A DNA stretch of 64,000 nucleotides from Billgrantia antri. Its GTDB lineage: Bacteria; Pseudomonadota; Gammaproteobacteria; Pseudomonadales; Halomonadaceae. Where the stretch lies: positions 34,832 through 98,831 of the forward strand of contig NZ_JAHYCA010000010.1 of the NCBI RefSeq assembly GCF_019430905.1, in the 5' to 3' direction. Both the position numbers and the translations under genes were made by a program. This document shows, one piece after another, positions 50,247-58,329 of this stretch. Below the pieces are notes generated by a model, which did no database searches, was not told where the DNA came from, and saw nothing but the letters and a program-made list of their open reading frames with translations. How positions within the stretch are numbered: position 1 is the first letter of the stretch; each line of letters starts with the position of its first letter.

Positions 50247-51266
50247 TCAGAGCAGGTTGCGCGAGCGCAGGAAGGCGGTGGCGGAGTCGTAGACCTTCTG
50301 GGTCATCTCGTTCTCGTCGGCCCACTCCTGCCATTCCGCTTCCGCAGCGGCGCTGAACTTGTGACGCTCCTCGGCGGGCAGGTCGTAGGGGTGAACGTCC
50401 GGGTCTTCCTGCAGGCGCTGCAGGGTCTCGATGTCTTGGGCCTTGAGCCGTGCGATCAGGTCGTAGGCCATGCCGTCGAAGGCGGTCTCGAGAGTCGTCT
50501 GCAGCTCTTCCGGCAGCTCATCCCAGATCTGCTTGTTGATCGACACGGCGATCATCGGCATCGAGTGGAAGCCGGGGTAGAGCGGGTAGGGCGCGAAGGC
50601 GTGCAGGCCCATGGCGTCGTTGTTGGAGAGCACGGTGGAGTCGGCGGCATCGATGACCTTCTTCTCCAGCGCGGTATAGACTTCGGAGCCGGGCAGGTTG
50701 ACGGGGCTTGCCCCGATGCGCTCGAAGACGTTATAGACCATGCCCTGCGGGGCGCGGATCTTGAGGCCTTCGAAGTCCTCCAAGGACTCGATCGGCACGG
50801 TGGAGGGGACCGACTCCAGCGGGAAGGTGGCCGCACCGATCAGGTGCACGCCGTAGGGTTCGACCAGCTCGTTGTAGAGGTCTTCGCCGCCGCCGTGCTT
50901 CATGTACTCGAGAAAATCGTAGGGGTCCTGCCAGGCGCCGACCAGGTTACCCAGCATGCCGAAGGCGGGGTCGCGCCCCGAGAAATAGCTGGGGTCGGTC
51001 ATGTGGCCCTGCAGGATGCCGGAACTCACCGCATCCAGCGTCTCGGTCGGGCCGACCACGGCATTGATCGGCATGACCTCGATCTCGACGCGGCCATCGG
51101 TCATGCGGGAGATGCGCTCGGCCCACTCCTGCTTGATCTTGAAGCTGGGCTCGCCGGAGGTCTCGGAGGCCTGGAAGGTCCACTCATACTCGGCGGCGTG
51201 GGCCGTGGAGAGGCCCAGCAGCAGAGCCGAGCCGATGAGGATATGACGGGGTGCGAGATTGAGCAT
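50247..51266 (-). CDS. dctP: TRAP transporter 3 substrate-binding protein
   Basis: 339 residues with signal peptide LNLAPRHILIGSALLLGLSTAHA (cleavage before AEYEW). Family motifs: YSFSGRDPAFGMLGNLVGAW-type central region, LEDFEGLKIRAPQGMVYNVFERIGASPVNLPGSEVYTALEKKVIDAADST. This subgroup includes receptors for keto acids and sugar acids. Its placement with GguC and the semialdehyde dehydrogenase suggests a pentonate, keto acid or similar ligand. Divergent from the sugar dehydrogenase gene, with two GntR-type palindromes in between. Confidence 0.92.
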   Translation of the reverse strand: MLNLAPRHILIGSALLLGLSTAHAAEYEWTFQASETSGEPSFKIKQEWAERISRMTDGRVEIEVMPINAVVGPTETLDAVSSGILQGHMTDPSYFSGRDPAFGMLGNLVGAWQDPYDFLEYMKHGGGEDLYNELVEPYGVHLIGAATFPLESVPSTVPIESLEDFEGLKIRAPQGMVYNVFERIGASPVNLPGSEVYTALEKKVIDAADSTVLSNNDAMGLHAFAPYPLYPGFHSMPMIAVSINKQIWDELPEELQTTLETAFDGMAYDLIARLKAQDIETLQRLQEDPDVHPYDLPAEERHKFSAAAEAEWQEWADENEMTQKVYDSATAFLRSRNLL

Positions 51267-51303
51267 ACGGGCTCCAGGGGTTGTTAATTGTTACTTGCCG
51301 CCT

Positions 51304-51318
51304 ATATGTTGAACATAT
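51304..51318. promoter_or_regulatory. Palindrome ATATGTT-G-AACATAT, GntR operator candidate A
   Basis: A 15-bp perfect palindrome in the gap between TRAP 3 dctP and the arabinose dehydrogenase gene. The core ATGTT-N-AACAT also occurs at 51326-51336 and, extended to 19 bp, in front of the GntR gene at 61755. Confidence 0.7.
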
Positions 51319-51325
51319 GCTGTTC

Positions 51326-51336
51326 ATGTTCAACAT
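51326..51336. promoter_or_regulatory. Palindrome ATGTT-C-AACAT, GntR operator candidate B
   Basis: Second copy of the core, centre 20 bases from candidate A (about two helical turns), 60 bases upstream of dctP and 67 bases upstream of the dehydrogenase gene. The pair could control both divergent promoters. Confidence 0.65.
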
Positions 51337-51402
51337 AGACTTTAGTCGTGACTTCCTCAGGCGGGACGTAGCGTCTCGCCATCCGAACCAAAGGAATTGG
51401 CC

Positions 51403-52329
51403 ATGCAAGAGATCGAAATCGGCCTGGTAGGAGTGGGCAAGATCGTCCGCGACCAGCACCTCCCGGCCCTCACCGAAAGCCGCGACTTTCACTTGGTTGC
51501 CACCGCGGACCCCCATTCCCGGCACGCGCCGGTACCCGGCTACGCCGCCCTGGGTGAGATGCTCGAGGCGCATCCCGAACTGGAAGCGGTGGCCATCTGC
51601 ACGCCGACGCACCTGCGCTATTCTCAGGCGCGCATCGCGCTGGAACAGGGCAGGAGCGTATTGCTGGAGAAGCCGCCCGGGGCGACCCTGAGCGAGGTGG
51701 AGGATCTGGTCGAACTGGCTGAGCGGCAGGGTTGCACGCTGTTCGCCGCCTGGCACTCGCGCTTTGCCCCGGCCGTGGAGCAGGCTCGTGAGTGGCTGCG
51801 GGAGCGGCGCATCCAGAGGGTTGAGATCGACTGGCGGGAGGACGTGCGGGTATGGCACCCGGGCCAGGCGTGGATCTGGGAGCCGGCCGGGATGGGGGTG
51901 TTCGATCCCGGCATCAATGCGCTGTCGATTGCCACAGAAATCCTGCCTCGCGCCTTTTTCCTGCGCGATGCGCGGCTGTGGGTACCGAGCAACTGCCAGG
52001 CGCCGATCGCCGCGGCGCTGACCTTCAACGATACCGAGGGCACGCCGATCGTGGCCGACTTCGATTTTCGCCAGCCGAGCCCGCCGATATGGAGCATTCA
52101 CGTCGAGACCGAGGTGGGGCGGCTCAGCCTGCTGCAGGGCGGTTGCCGGCTGGAGCTCGACGGCGAGTGCCTGCTTGATGCCGAGGAGCGCGAGTACCCC
52201 GGCCTCTATGCCCGGTTCGCCGAGCTGATCCGGGAGCGTCGCAGCGACGTCGACCTGGCCCCGCTGCGGCATGTGGCGGATGCCTGCCTTGCTGCCTGGC
52301 GCGAGCCGACGGAGCCCTTCATCGAATGA
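51403..52329 (+). CDS. L-arabinose/D-galactose 1-dehydrogenase (Gfo/Idh family)
   Basis: 308 residues from the ATG at 51403 (AAGGAATT upstream). It oxidises the anomeric carbon of L-arabinose or D-galactose to the lactone, the first step of the non-phosphorylative route. It closely follows the Azospirillum enzyme I recall: GLVGVGKIVRDQHLPAL, LLEKPPGATLSEV (catalytic Lys), FAAWHSRFAPAVEQAREWL, WHPGQAWIWEPAGMGVFDPGINALSI (Asp and Asn) and EREYPGLYARFAELI. Cofactor NADP is usual. The lactone would go to the SMP-30 lactonase encoded further on. Confidence 0.92.
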   Translation: MQEIEIGLVGVGKIVRDQHLPALTESRDFHLVATADPHSRHAPVPGYAALGEMLEAHPELEAVAICTPTHLRYSQARIALEQGRSVLLEKPPGATLSEVEDLVELAERQGCTLFAAWHSRFAPAVEQAREWLRERRIQRVEIDWREDVRVWHPGQAWIWEPAGMGVFDPGINALSIATEILPRAFFLRDARLWVPSNCQAPIAAALTFNDTEGTPIVADFDFRQPSPPIWSIHVETEVGRLSLLQGGCRLELDGECLLDAEEREYPGLYARFAELIRERRSDVDLAPLRHVADACLAAWREPTEPFIE

Positions 52330-52341
52330 GTTGGAAATGGG

Positions 52342-53298
52342 TTAGATCAGTCCTTGCTGGCGCTGATGGGCTACCAGCTCCCTTATCATGCTCGTCAGCG
52401 TCGCCGCGCCCGGGGAGAGCCGGCGGCGCCTCAGGCTCACAAGGCCGAACGGCTGCACACTGAGCCGCTGATGGAAAGGCAGGACGCGAAAGCGCGTCGG
52501 GGCGCATAGCAGGTCGGCCACCTGGCGCGTGGTGGCCGTGATCGTATCCGATCGATCGATCAGCGCCAGTGCCACCAGGATGTCGGTGGTATCGACGACC
52601 TGCGCCGGTGGGGCGATGGCGTGATAGAGAAACAGCGCGTCGACCCGTTGGCGCATCAGCGCCCCCTGGGGCTGAAGTGCCCACGGATAGGCGGCCATGG
52701 CCTCCAGCGTCAGCGGTTCAGCTCCCGACAGCGGGTGACCCTCACGGCACACGAAGCAGATCTCCTCCTCGCCGATCTCCTCGAACACGAACGGGTCGGT
52801 CGGGAACCCGGCCGGGATTCGCGTTATGGCGAAATCCAGCTCGCCCTCCAACAGCCTCGGCACCAGTCGCTTGCTGACGTCGACCTCGACGCTGACCTTG
52901 AGCCTGGGGTGGGTGCGGTGCACCCGCTCGATGGCGCTGGCCAGCAGGGTCACCGCCGGTGCCATTACCGTGCCGATGGCCACCTTGCCGGCATTGCCCT
53001 CGAGCAGGGCATTGAGCTCTTTGCCGGTGTTGCGAAGATCCGACAGCATGGCTTGCGCATGCCGTACCAGCACCTCTCCATACCAGTTAGGCACGAGCCC
53101 GCGTGAGTGGCGATCGAACAGCTTGACGCCCAGTTGGGCTTCGATGTCGCCGAGGAGTTTAGAAGCGGCCGGCTGACTGATGCCCAACTGCGCAGCCGCG
53201 CGATGCAGGTTGCGCTGCTCGTCGAGCGCCAGGAAGAGCTGGAAATGGCGCAACTTTAGTCGTGCTTGCAGGAACCAGTCGTCATCCAGCGTGCGCAT
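52342..53298 (-). CDS. LysR family regulator (GbpR-like)
   Basis: 318 residues; HTH at about residues 16-75 (LRHFQLFLALDEQRNLHRAAAQLGISQPAASKLLGDIEAQLGVKLFDRH) and a two-lobe effector domain. The N-terminal pattern and its place between the sugar dehydrogenase and mutarotase/ABC transporter genes match GbpR, the LysR regulator of galactose/arabinose-binding protein genes in Agrobacterium and Azospirillum. It is divergent from galM-araFGH; a 28-bp inverted repeat lies just ahead of its start. Sugar-dependent repression or activation of the transporter is expected. Confidence 0.9.
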   Translation of the reverse strand: MRTLDDDWFLQARLKLRHFQLFLALDEQRNLHRAAAQLGISQPAASKLLGDIEAQLGVKLFDRHSRGLVPNWYGEVLVRHAQAMLSDLRNTGKELNALLEGNAGKVAIGTVMAPAVTLLASAIERVHRTHPRLKVSVEVDVSKRLVPRLLEGELDFAITRIPAGFPTDPFVFEEIGEEEICFVCREGHPLSGAEPLTLEAMAAYPWALQPQGALMRQRVDALFLYHAIAPPAQVVDTTDILVALALIDRSDTITATTRQVADLLCAPTRFRVLPFHQRLSVQPFGLVSLRRRRLSPGAATLTSMIRELVAHQRQQGLI

Positions 53299-53316
53299 GG
53301 TGCCTCTCCGTTCTCT

Positions 53317-53344
53317 TTTTTGATAACAGTTTATATATCAAAAA
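53317..53344. promoter_or_regulatory. Inverted repeat TTTTTGATA-N10-TATCAAAAA, LysR-type site
   Basis: Perfect 9-bp arms with a 10-base AT-rich spacer, 18 bases upstream of the LysR start and 111 bases upstream of the mutarotase start. The arms contain the T-rich/A-rich halves common in LysR sites, suited to autoregulation and control of galM-araFGH. Confidence 0.6.
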
Positions 53345-53455
53345 TAACAAGTTTGCGTATTGGTTGGTTATGTCAGGCCTGGCTACTGTAGCGGCTGTAT
53401 CCGCGGCGAATGCGTCGCACCGACAACAACAATTCCAGGATCAAGGAGATAGATC

Positions 53456-54682
53456 ATGCCACTGACGTACGCTTCGGCGCGCGGTGCCGGCTTGCATCTG
53501 CCGCTGAGTGCGGCGGCTGCCGTACTGTTGCTGGGCGTGGCCGAGGTTCATGGCAGCGCCGAGTCGCCTTCCGACGACGCGCACGGTGTCGAAAAATCGG
53601 TGTTTGGCCAGTTGCCCGACGGTCGCCAGGTTGATGTATATCGCCTTACCAATGCCAATGGCATCGAGATGCGTGTCATCAACTATGGCGGCATCATCCT
53701 CTCGCTGAAGACTCCCGATATGCAGGGCGAACTCGACGATATCGTGCTGGGCTTCGATGCGCTGGACGAGTACCTCTCCGACGAATATCGCCAGGCCAAC
53801 CCCTACTTCGGTGCCCTGATCGGGCGCTACGGCAATCGCATCGCCGACGGCCAGTTCTCTCTCGACGGGAAAACCCATACGTTGGCGAGCAACGATGGAG
53901 ACAACCATCTTCATGGCGGTCAGCAGGGATTCGACAGGGTGCTGTGGCAGGCCGAGCCGTTCGAGAACGACGAAGGGGCCGGCCTCGTCCTGCGCTATAC
54001 CAGCGAGGACGACGAGGAGGGCTATCCGGGGCGGCTGGAAACCGAGGTGACCTACACCTTGACCGACACTGATGAGTTGCTCGTCGACTACCGGGCAACT
54101 ACCGACAAGGCGACGCCGGTCAACCTCACCCAGCACAGCTACTTCAACCTCGAGGGCGAGGGCAGCGGCAGCATTCTCGATCACCATTTGATGATCAACG
54201 CCGAAGCCTTCACTCCGGTGGACGACACCTTGATTCCCACCGGCGAGATTCGCCCGGTCGAAGGCACACCATTCGATTTCACCCAACCGACGCCGATCGG
54301 CGAGCGCATCGAGCAGGACAACGAGCAACTGACCTTCGGCAAGGGCTACGACCATAACTTCGTTCTTGCCGAGCAGGCTGCTTCTCCCAGTGAGCCCGTG
54401 CTGGCCGCCAAGGTGTGGGAGCCCGACAGCGGACGCCTGCTGGAGATCGCCACCACCGAGCCGGCAATCCAGTTCTATTCGGGAAACTTCCTGGCCGGCG
54501 ACCTGACGGGCAAGCGGGGCCAGGCCTACGAGCATCGCTCCGGGTTCGCGCTGGAGACCCAGCACTACCCCGACTCCCCCAACCAGATCGACTTTCCGTC
54601 GACGATTCTCGAGCCGGGGGAGACCTATCGCACGCGCACGATCTACCGGTTCTCCGCCCAGGAAGAAGCCCCGGGCACATGA
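53456..54682 (+). CDS. galM: Exported aldose 1-epimerase (mutarotase)
   Basis: 408 residues; an N-terminal signal sequence (GLHLPLSAAAAVLLLGVAEVHGSA, about residues 12-35) puts the enzyme in the periplasm, whereas E. coli GalM is cytosolic. It interconverts alpha and beta anomers. Catalytic motifs: GRYGNRIADGQFSLDG, NHLHGG, the acid histidine in TQHSYFNLEG and the base glutamate in FALETQHYPDSPN. AAGGAG precedes the ATG. It is directly ahead of araFGH, so it may supply the anomer bound by AraF or used by the dehydrogenase. Confidence 0.94.
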   Translation: MPLTYASARGAGLHLPLSAAAAVLLLGVAEVHGSAESPSDDAHGVEKSVFGQLPDGRQVDVYRLTNANGIEMRVINYGGIILSLKTPDMQGELDDIVLGFDALDEYLSDEYRQANPYFGALIGRYGNRIADGQFSLDGKTHTLASNDGDNHLHGGQQGFDRVLWQAEPFENDEGAGLVLRYTSEDDEEGYPGRLETEVTYTLTDTDELLVDYRATTDKATPVNLTQHSYFNLEGEGSGSILDHHLMINAEAFTPVDDTLIPTGEIRPVEGTPFDFTQPTPIGERIEQDNEQLTFGKGYDHNFVLAEQAASPSEPVLAAKVWEPDSGRLLEIATTEPAIQFYSGNFLAGDLTGKRGQAYEHRSGFALETQHYPDSPNQIDFPSTILEPGETYRTRTIYRFSAQEEAPGT

Positions 54683-54734
54683 TCCAAGAGTCTGAACATC
54701 AACAACAACACATGCAGAGACTTAGGAGTACGTC

Positions 54735-55730
54735 ATGACTTTCACCACTACCTTCACTCGTCTGGCCCTGAGTGCCGGCCTGGCGCTCGGAACCGTCGGC
54801 GCGGCTCAGGCGGCCGAAGAGGACGTCAAGATAGGCTTCATCGTCAAGAAGCCTGAGCAGGCCTGGTTCATCAACGAGCAGGAGGCCGCCACTCAGGCCG
54901 GAGAAGAGCTGGGCTTCAGCGTCGTCCGACTGGGCGGCGAGGATGGCCAGGAGGTGCTGAGTGCCATCGACAACCTCAACTCCCAGGGTGCCCAGGGCTT
55001 CGTCATCTGCCCGCCCGACGTGCGCCTGGGCCCCGCTATCATGAACCGTGCCAACCAGTACGGCATGAAGGTGGTCACGGTAGACGACCGCTTCGTGGGC
55101 AGCGACGGCGAGCCCATGGAGGAGGTTCCGCACCTGGGCATGTCCGGCTACAAGATTGGCCAGCAGGTCGGCGAGGCGATTGCCGCCGAGATGGAGGCCC
55201 GCGGCTGGGATCCTCAGGAGGTCGCCGCGCTGCGCATCACCAACTATGAGCTACCCACCGCCAAGGAGCGCACCGACGGTGCCACCGACGCGTTGTTGGA
55301 GTGGGGATTCCCGGAAGACAACATCTTCGACGCACCCCAGCAGAACACCGATACCAGCAGCGCCTTCTCGGCCGCCTCGCCGGTCATCTCACAGCGCGGC
55401 GAGTTCGAGCACTGGATCATCTACGCCCTCAACGAGGAGAGCGTGCTGGGCGGCGTGCGCGCCACCGAGCAGTACGGCCTGGGGGCCGAAGACGTGATCG
55501 GCGTGGGCATCAACGGCTCGGGTGCCGCCTTCGCCGAGTTCTCACGCAGCAACCCGACGGGCTTCCACGGCACCGTGGCGGTGAGTTCCACCCAGCACGG
55601 GCGCCAGACGGCGGAGGATCTCTATCGCTGGATCACCGAAGGTGAAGAGCCGCCGGCCAACACCGAAACCTCCGGCACCCTGATGACGCGCGACAACTGG
55701 CAGGAAGTGCGCGCCGAACTCGGACTGTGA
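54735..55730 (+). CDS. araF: L-arabinose-binding periplasmic protein
   Basis: 331 residues with signal peptide TFTTTFTRLALSAGLALGTVGAAQA. The mature protein aligns well with E. coli AraF: KIGFIVKKPEQAWFINEQ, QGFVICPPDVRLGPAIMNRANQYGMKVVTVDDRFV, RITNYELPTAKERTDGA, ALNEESVLGGVRATEQYGLGAEDVIGVGINGSGAAFAEFS and LMTRDNWQE. L-arabinose, D-galactose or D-fucose are the ligands of AraF. First gene of araFGH, with TTAGGAG upstream of the start. Confidence 0.94.
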   Translation: MTFTTTFTRLALSAGLALGTVGAAQAAEEDVKIGFIVKKPEQAWFINEQEAATQAGEELGFSVVRLGGEDGQEVLSAIDNLNSQGAQGFVICPPDVRLGPAIMNRANQYGMKVVTVDDRFVGSDGEPMEEVPHLGMSGYKIGQQVGEAIAAEMEARGWDPQEVAALRITNYELPTAKERTDGATDALLEWGFPEDNIFDAPQQNTDTSSAFSAASPVISQRGEFEHWIIYALNEESVLGGVRATEQYGLGAEDVIGVGINGSGAAFAEFSRSNPTGFHGTVAVSSTQHGRQTAEDLYRWITEGEEPPANTETSGTLMTRDNWQEVRAELGL

Positions 55731-55732
55731 AC

Positions 55733-57226
55733 ATGACCGAACCCTATCTTCGATTCGACGGCATCAGCGTGGTCTTCCCCGGCGTGCGGGCGCTCGACAG
55801 GGTCAGCTTCGGTGTGCACGCCGGCCAGGTACATGCGCTGATGGGCGAGAACGGTGCCGGCAAGTCGACGCTGCTCAAGGTGCTCAGCGGGGTCAACCGC
55901 GTCACTGAAGGAGCGCTGTGGATCGACGGCGAGCGTCATGTGTTCGCCAACGCCCGCGAGGCGCTCGGCCAGGGTATCGCCATCATCTACCAGGAGTTGA
56001 CGCTGGCGCCAAACATGTCGGTGGCCGAGAACCTGCTTCTCGGCCAGCTTCCGGTCAGCCGTGGCTTCATCGACCGACGCCAGCTGCGCGAGCGGGCATT
56101 GCGCATCCTCGAAGAACTCGGCGAGAGGAGCATCCACCCCTCGACCAAGGTGCGCGATCTCTCCATCGGCCAGCAGCAGATGATAGAGATCGGCCGCGCG
56201 CTGCTGCGCGATGCGCGCATCATCGCCTTCGACGAGCCGACCAGCAGCCTGTCGGTGCAGGAGACGCGCCAGCTCGAGCGCATCGTCGCCCGGCTGCGTG
56301 ACGAGGGCCGCGTGGTGCTCTACGTCACCCATCGCATGGAGGAGGTCTTCAAGATGTGCGATGCGGTCACCGTGTTCCGCGACGGCAAGCACATTCGTAC
56401 CCACCAGAGCCTAGAAACGCTCGATCACGACACCCTGGTCAGCGAGATGGTCGGCCGCGACATCGAGGATGTCTACGGCTACCGCGAGCGTAAGCAGGGC
56501 GAGGTGATGCTTGAGATCGACGCCATCGAGGGTCGAGGGCTCAGGGCGCCCGTGAGCTTCGCGGTCAAGCGCGGCGAAGTGTTCGGTCTGTTCGGCCTGG
56601 TGGGGGCGGGGCGCAGCGAATTGATGCGACTGGTATGCGGCGTCGAGACCGCCCAGGCGGGCGAGGTGCGCCTCCAGGGTGTGGCTCGGCGCTTTGCCAG
56701 CACTGGCGAGGCCATCCGCCGGGGCATCGCCATGTGCCCGGAGGATCGCAAGTCGCAGGGCATCTTTCCCGTCGCCAGCGTGGCCGACAACCTCAACGTA
56801 AGCTGCCGGCGCTTCTTCAAGCGCTGGGGGCTGCTGCGCGACCCGCGCCGAGAACGTGCCAACGCCGAGGAGTACATCAAGCGGCTGAGTATCAAGACGC
56901 CGGGGCCGCGTACGCCCATCGGCACGCTCTCCGGCGGCAACCAGCAGAAGGTGATTCTGGCGCGCTGGCTATCCGAGAAGATCGACTTGTTCGTGATGGA
57001 CGAGCCGACACGCGGTATCGACGTGGGCGCTCGGCGGGACATCTACAACCTGCTCTTCGAGCTGACCGAGCAGGGCAAGAGCGTCGTCGTGATCTCCAGC
57101 GATCTGGCTGAGGTGAGCTCCATCTGCGACCGCATCGGCGTGATGCGCGACGGCGCGCTGATTGACATCGTGCCCCGCCAGGAGGCCACCCAGGAGCGTC
57201 TGCTGGGGTTGGCGCTGCCTGCCTGA
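55733..57226 (+). CDS. araG: L-arabinose ABC transporter ATPase
   Basis: 497 residues, two nucleotide-binding domains, similar to E. coli AraG throughout (LRFDGISVVFPGVRALDRVSFGVHAGQVHALMGENGAGKST; SIGQQQMIEIGRALLRDARIIAFDEPTSSLS; GLFGLVGAGRSELMRL; MCPEDRKSQGIFPVASVADNLN; LSGGNQQKVILARWLSEKIDLFVMDEPTRGIDVGA). The ATG at 55733 lies two bases after the araF stop. The second Walker A is degenerate, as usual for the family. Confidence 0.95.
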   Translation: MTEPYLRFDGISVVFPGVRALDRVSFGVHAGQVHALMGENGAGKSTLLKVLSGVNRVTEGALWIDGERHVFANAREALGQGIAIIYQELTLAPNMSVAENLLLGQLPVSRGFIDRRQLRERALRILEELGERSIHPSTKVRDLSIGQQQMIEIGRALLRDARIIAFDEPTSSLSVQETRQLERIVARLRDEGRVVLYVTHRMEEVFKMCDAVTVFRDGKHIRTHQSLETLDHDTLVSEMVGRDIEDVYGYRERKQGEVMLEIDAIEGRGLRAPVSFAVKRGEVFGLFGLVGAGRSELMRLVCGVETAQAGEVRLQGVARRFASTGEAIRRGIAMCPEDRKSQGIFPVASVADNLNVSCRRFFKRWGLLRDPRRERANAEEYIKRLSIKTPGPRTPIGTLSGGNQQKVILARWLSEKIDLFVMDEPTRGIDVGARRDIYNLLFELTEQGKSVVVISSDLAEVSSICDRIGVMRDGALIDIVPRQEATQERLLGLALPA

Positions 57227-57294
57227 GACTGTCTACAAGTGCATCGTCAAGCGCATCGACAAATACATGACAAGAGGCATCTGAGGGATACGAC

Positions 57295-58305
57295 ATGACT
57301 ACCCAAAAACTCGCAGGGGCAGACCGCAGTGCGACGGCTGCGCCCCCGCGCCGAGGGCTGCCCAAGCCCCTGCGCACCCTGCTCGACACGTCCGGATTGA
57401 TCGCCATCTTCCTGATCCTGTTCATCGCACTGGCGGTTTTCATCCCGGGCTTCTTCACCGGACGCAACATGGTGGGCCTGCTGCTCTCCATCACCCTGAT
57501 CGGCACCATCGCCACCACCATGATGATGGTGCTGGCGCTGGGCGAGGTCGATCTCTCGGTAGCCTCCATCGTCGCTTTCGCCGGCGTCGTCGCCGCCGTG
57601 GTCACCTCGGCTTCCGGCAGCGTGGTGATCGGCGTACTCGGCGGCGTACTCGCCGGGGGCGCGGTAGGGGCCTTCAACGGCTTCGTGGTGGCGAAGTTCG
57701 GTATCAATTCGTTGATCGCCACCCTCGCCGCCATGGAGTTCGTGCGCGGCCTGGCCTACATCACCTCCGGCGGCGACGCGGTGATGATCACCGTGCCCGA
57801 GTTCTTCGACCTCGGCAGCGCCTCCTTCCTCGGCCTGACCCTGCCGGTATGGACCATGATCGCCTGCTTCGTGATCTTCGGCGTACTGCTAAACATGACC
57901 GCGTTCGGGCGCAACGTGCTGGCCACCGGCGGCAACCCCGAGGCGGCGGCGCTGGCCGGGGTCAACGTGCGCCGGCTCAAGGTAATCGTCTTCGGCCTGC
58001 AGGGCGTGGTGGCCGGCATTGCCGGGGTGCTGCTCACCTCGCGCATGGGACTTGGCGATCCCAATACCTCGATGGGGTTGGAGCTCGCCGTCATCTCGGC
58101 CTGTGTGCTGGGCGGCGTGGCCCTCTCCGGCGGCGTGGCAACCATCACTGGCGTGCTGGTGGGCGTTCTCATCATGGGCTGCGTGCAGAACGCCATGGGC
58201 CTGCTCAACGTTCCCACTTTCTATCAGTACCTAGTACGCGGCGCGATCCTGCTGCTGGCGGTAATGTTCGACCGCTGGAAGCAGACCCGACGCCAGCGTG
58301 CGTGA
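57295..58305 (+). CDS. araH: L-arabinose ABC transporter permease
   Basis: 336 residues with about ten hydrophobic segments and RbsC/AraH motifs: LALGEVDLSVASIVAFAGVVAA, GGVLAGGAVGAFNGFVVAKFGINSLIATLAAMEFVRGLAYI, TAFGRNVLATGGNPEAAALAGVNVRRLK, LGGVALSGGVATITGVLVG. It completes the AraFGH importer. A 68-base gap separates it from araG; the dehydratase gene follows after 24 bases. Confidence 0.94.
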   Translation: MTTQKLAGADRSATAAPPRRGLPKPLRTLLDTSGLIAIFLILFIALAVFIPGFFTGRNMVGLLLSITLIGTIATTMMMVLALGEVDLSVASIVAFAGVVAAVVTSASGSVVIGVLGGVLAGGAVGAFNGFVVAKFGINSLIATLAAMEFVRGLAYITSGGDAVMITVPEFFDLGSASFLGLTLPVWTMIACFVIFGVLLNMTAFGRNVLATGGNPEAAALAGVNVRRLKVIVFGLQGVVAGIAGVLLTSRMGLGDPNTSMGLELAVISACVLGGVALSGGVATITGVLVGVLIMGCVQNAMGLLNVPTFYQYLVRGAILLLAVMFDRWKQTRRQRA

Positions 58306-58329
58306 TCCTTCGGTTCCAGGAGACCTCGT

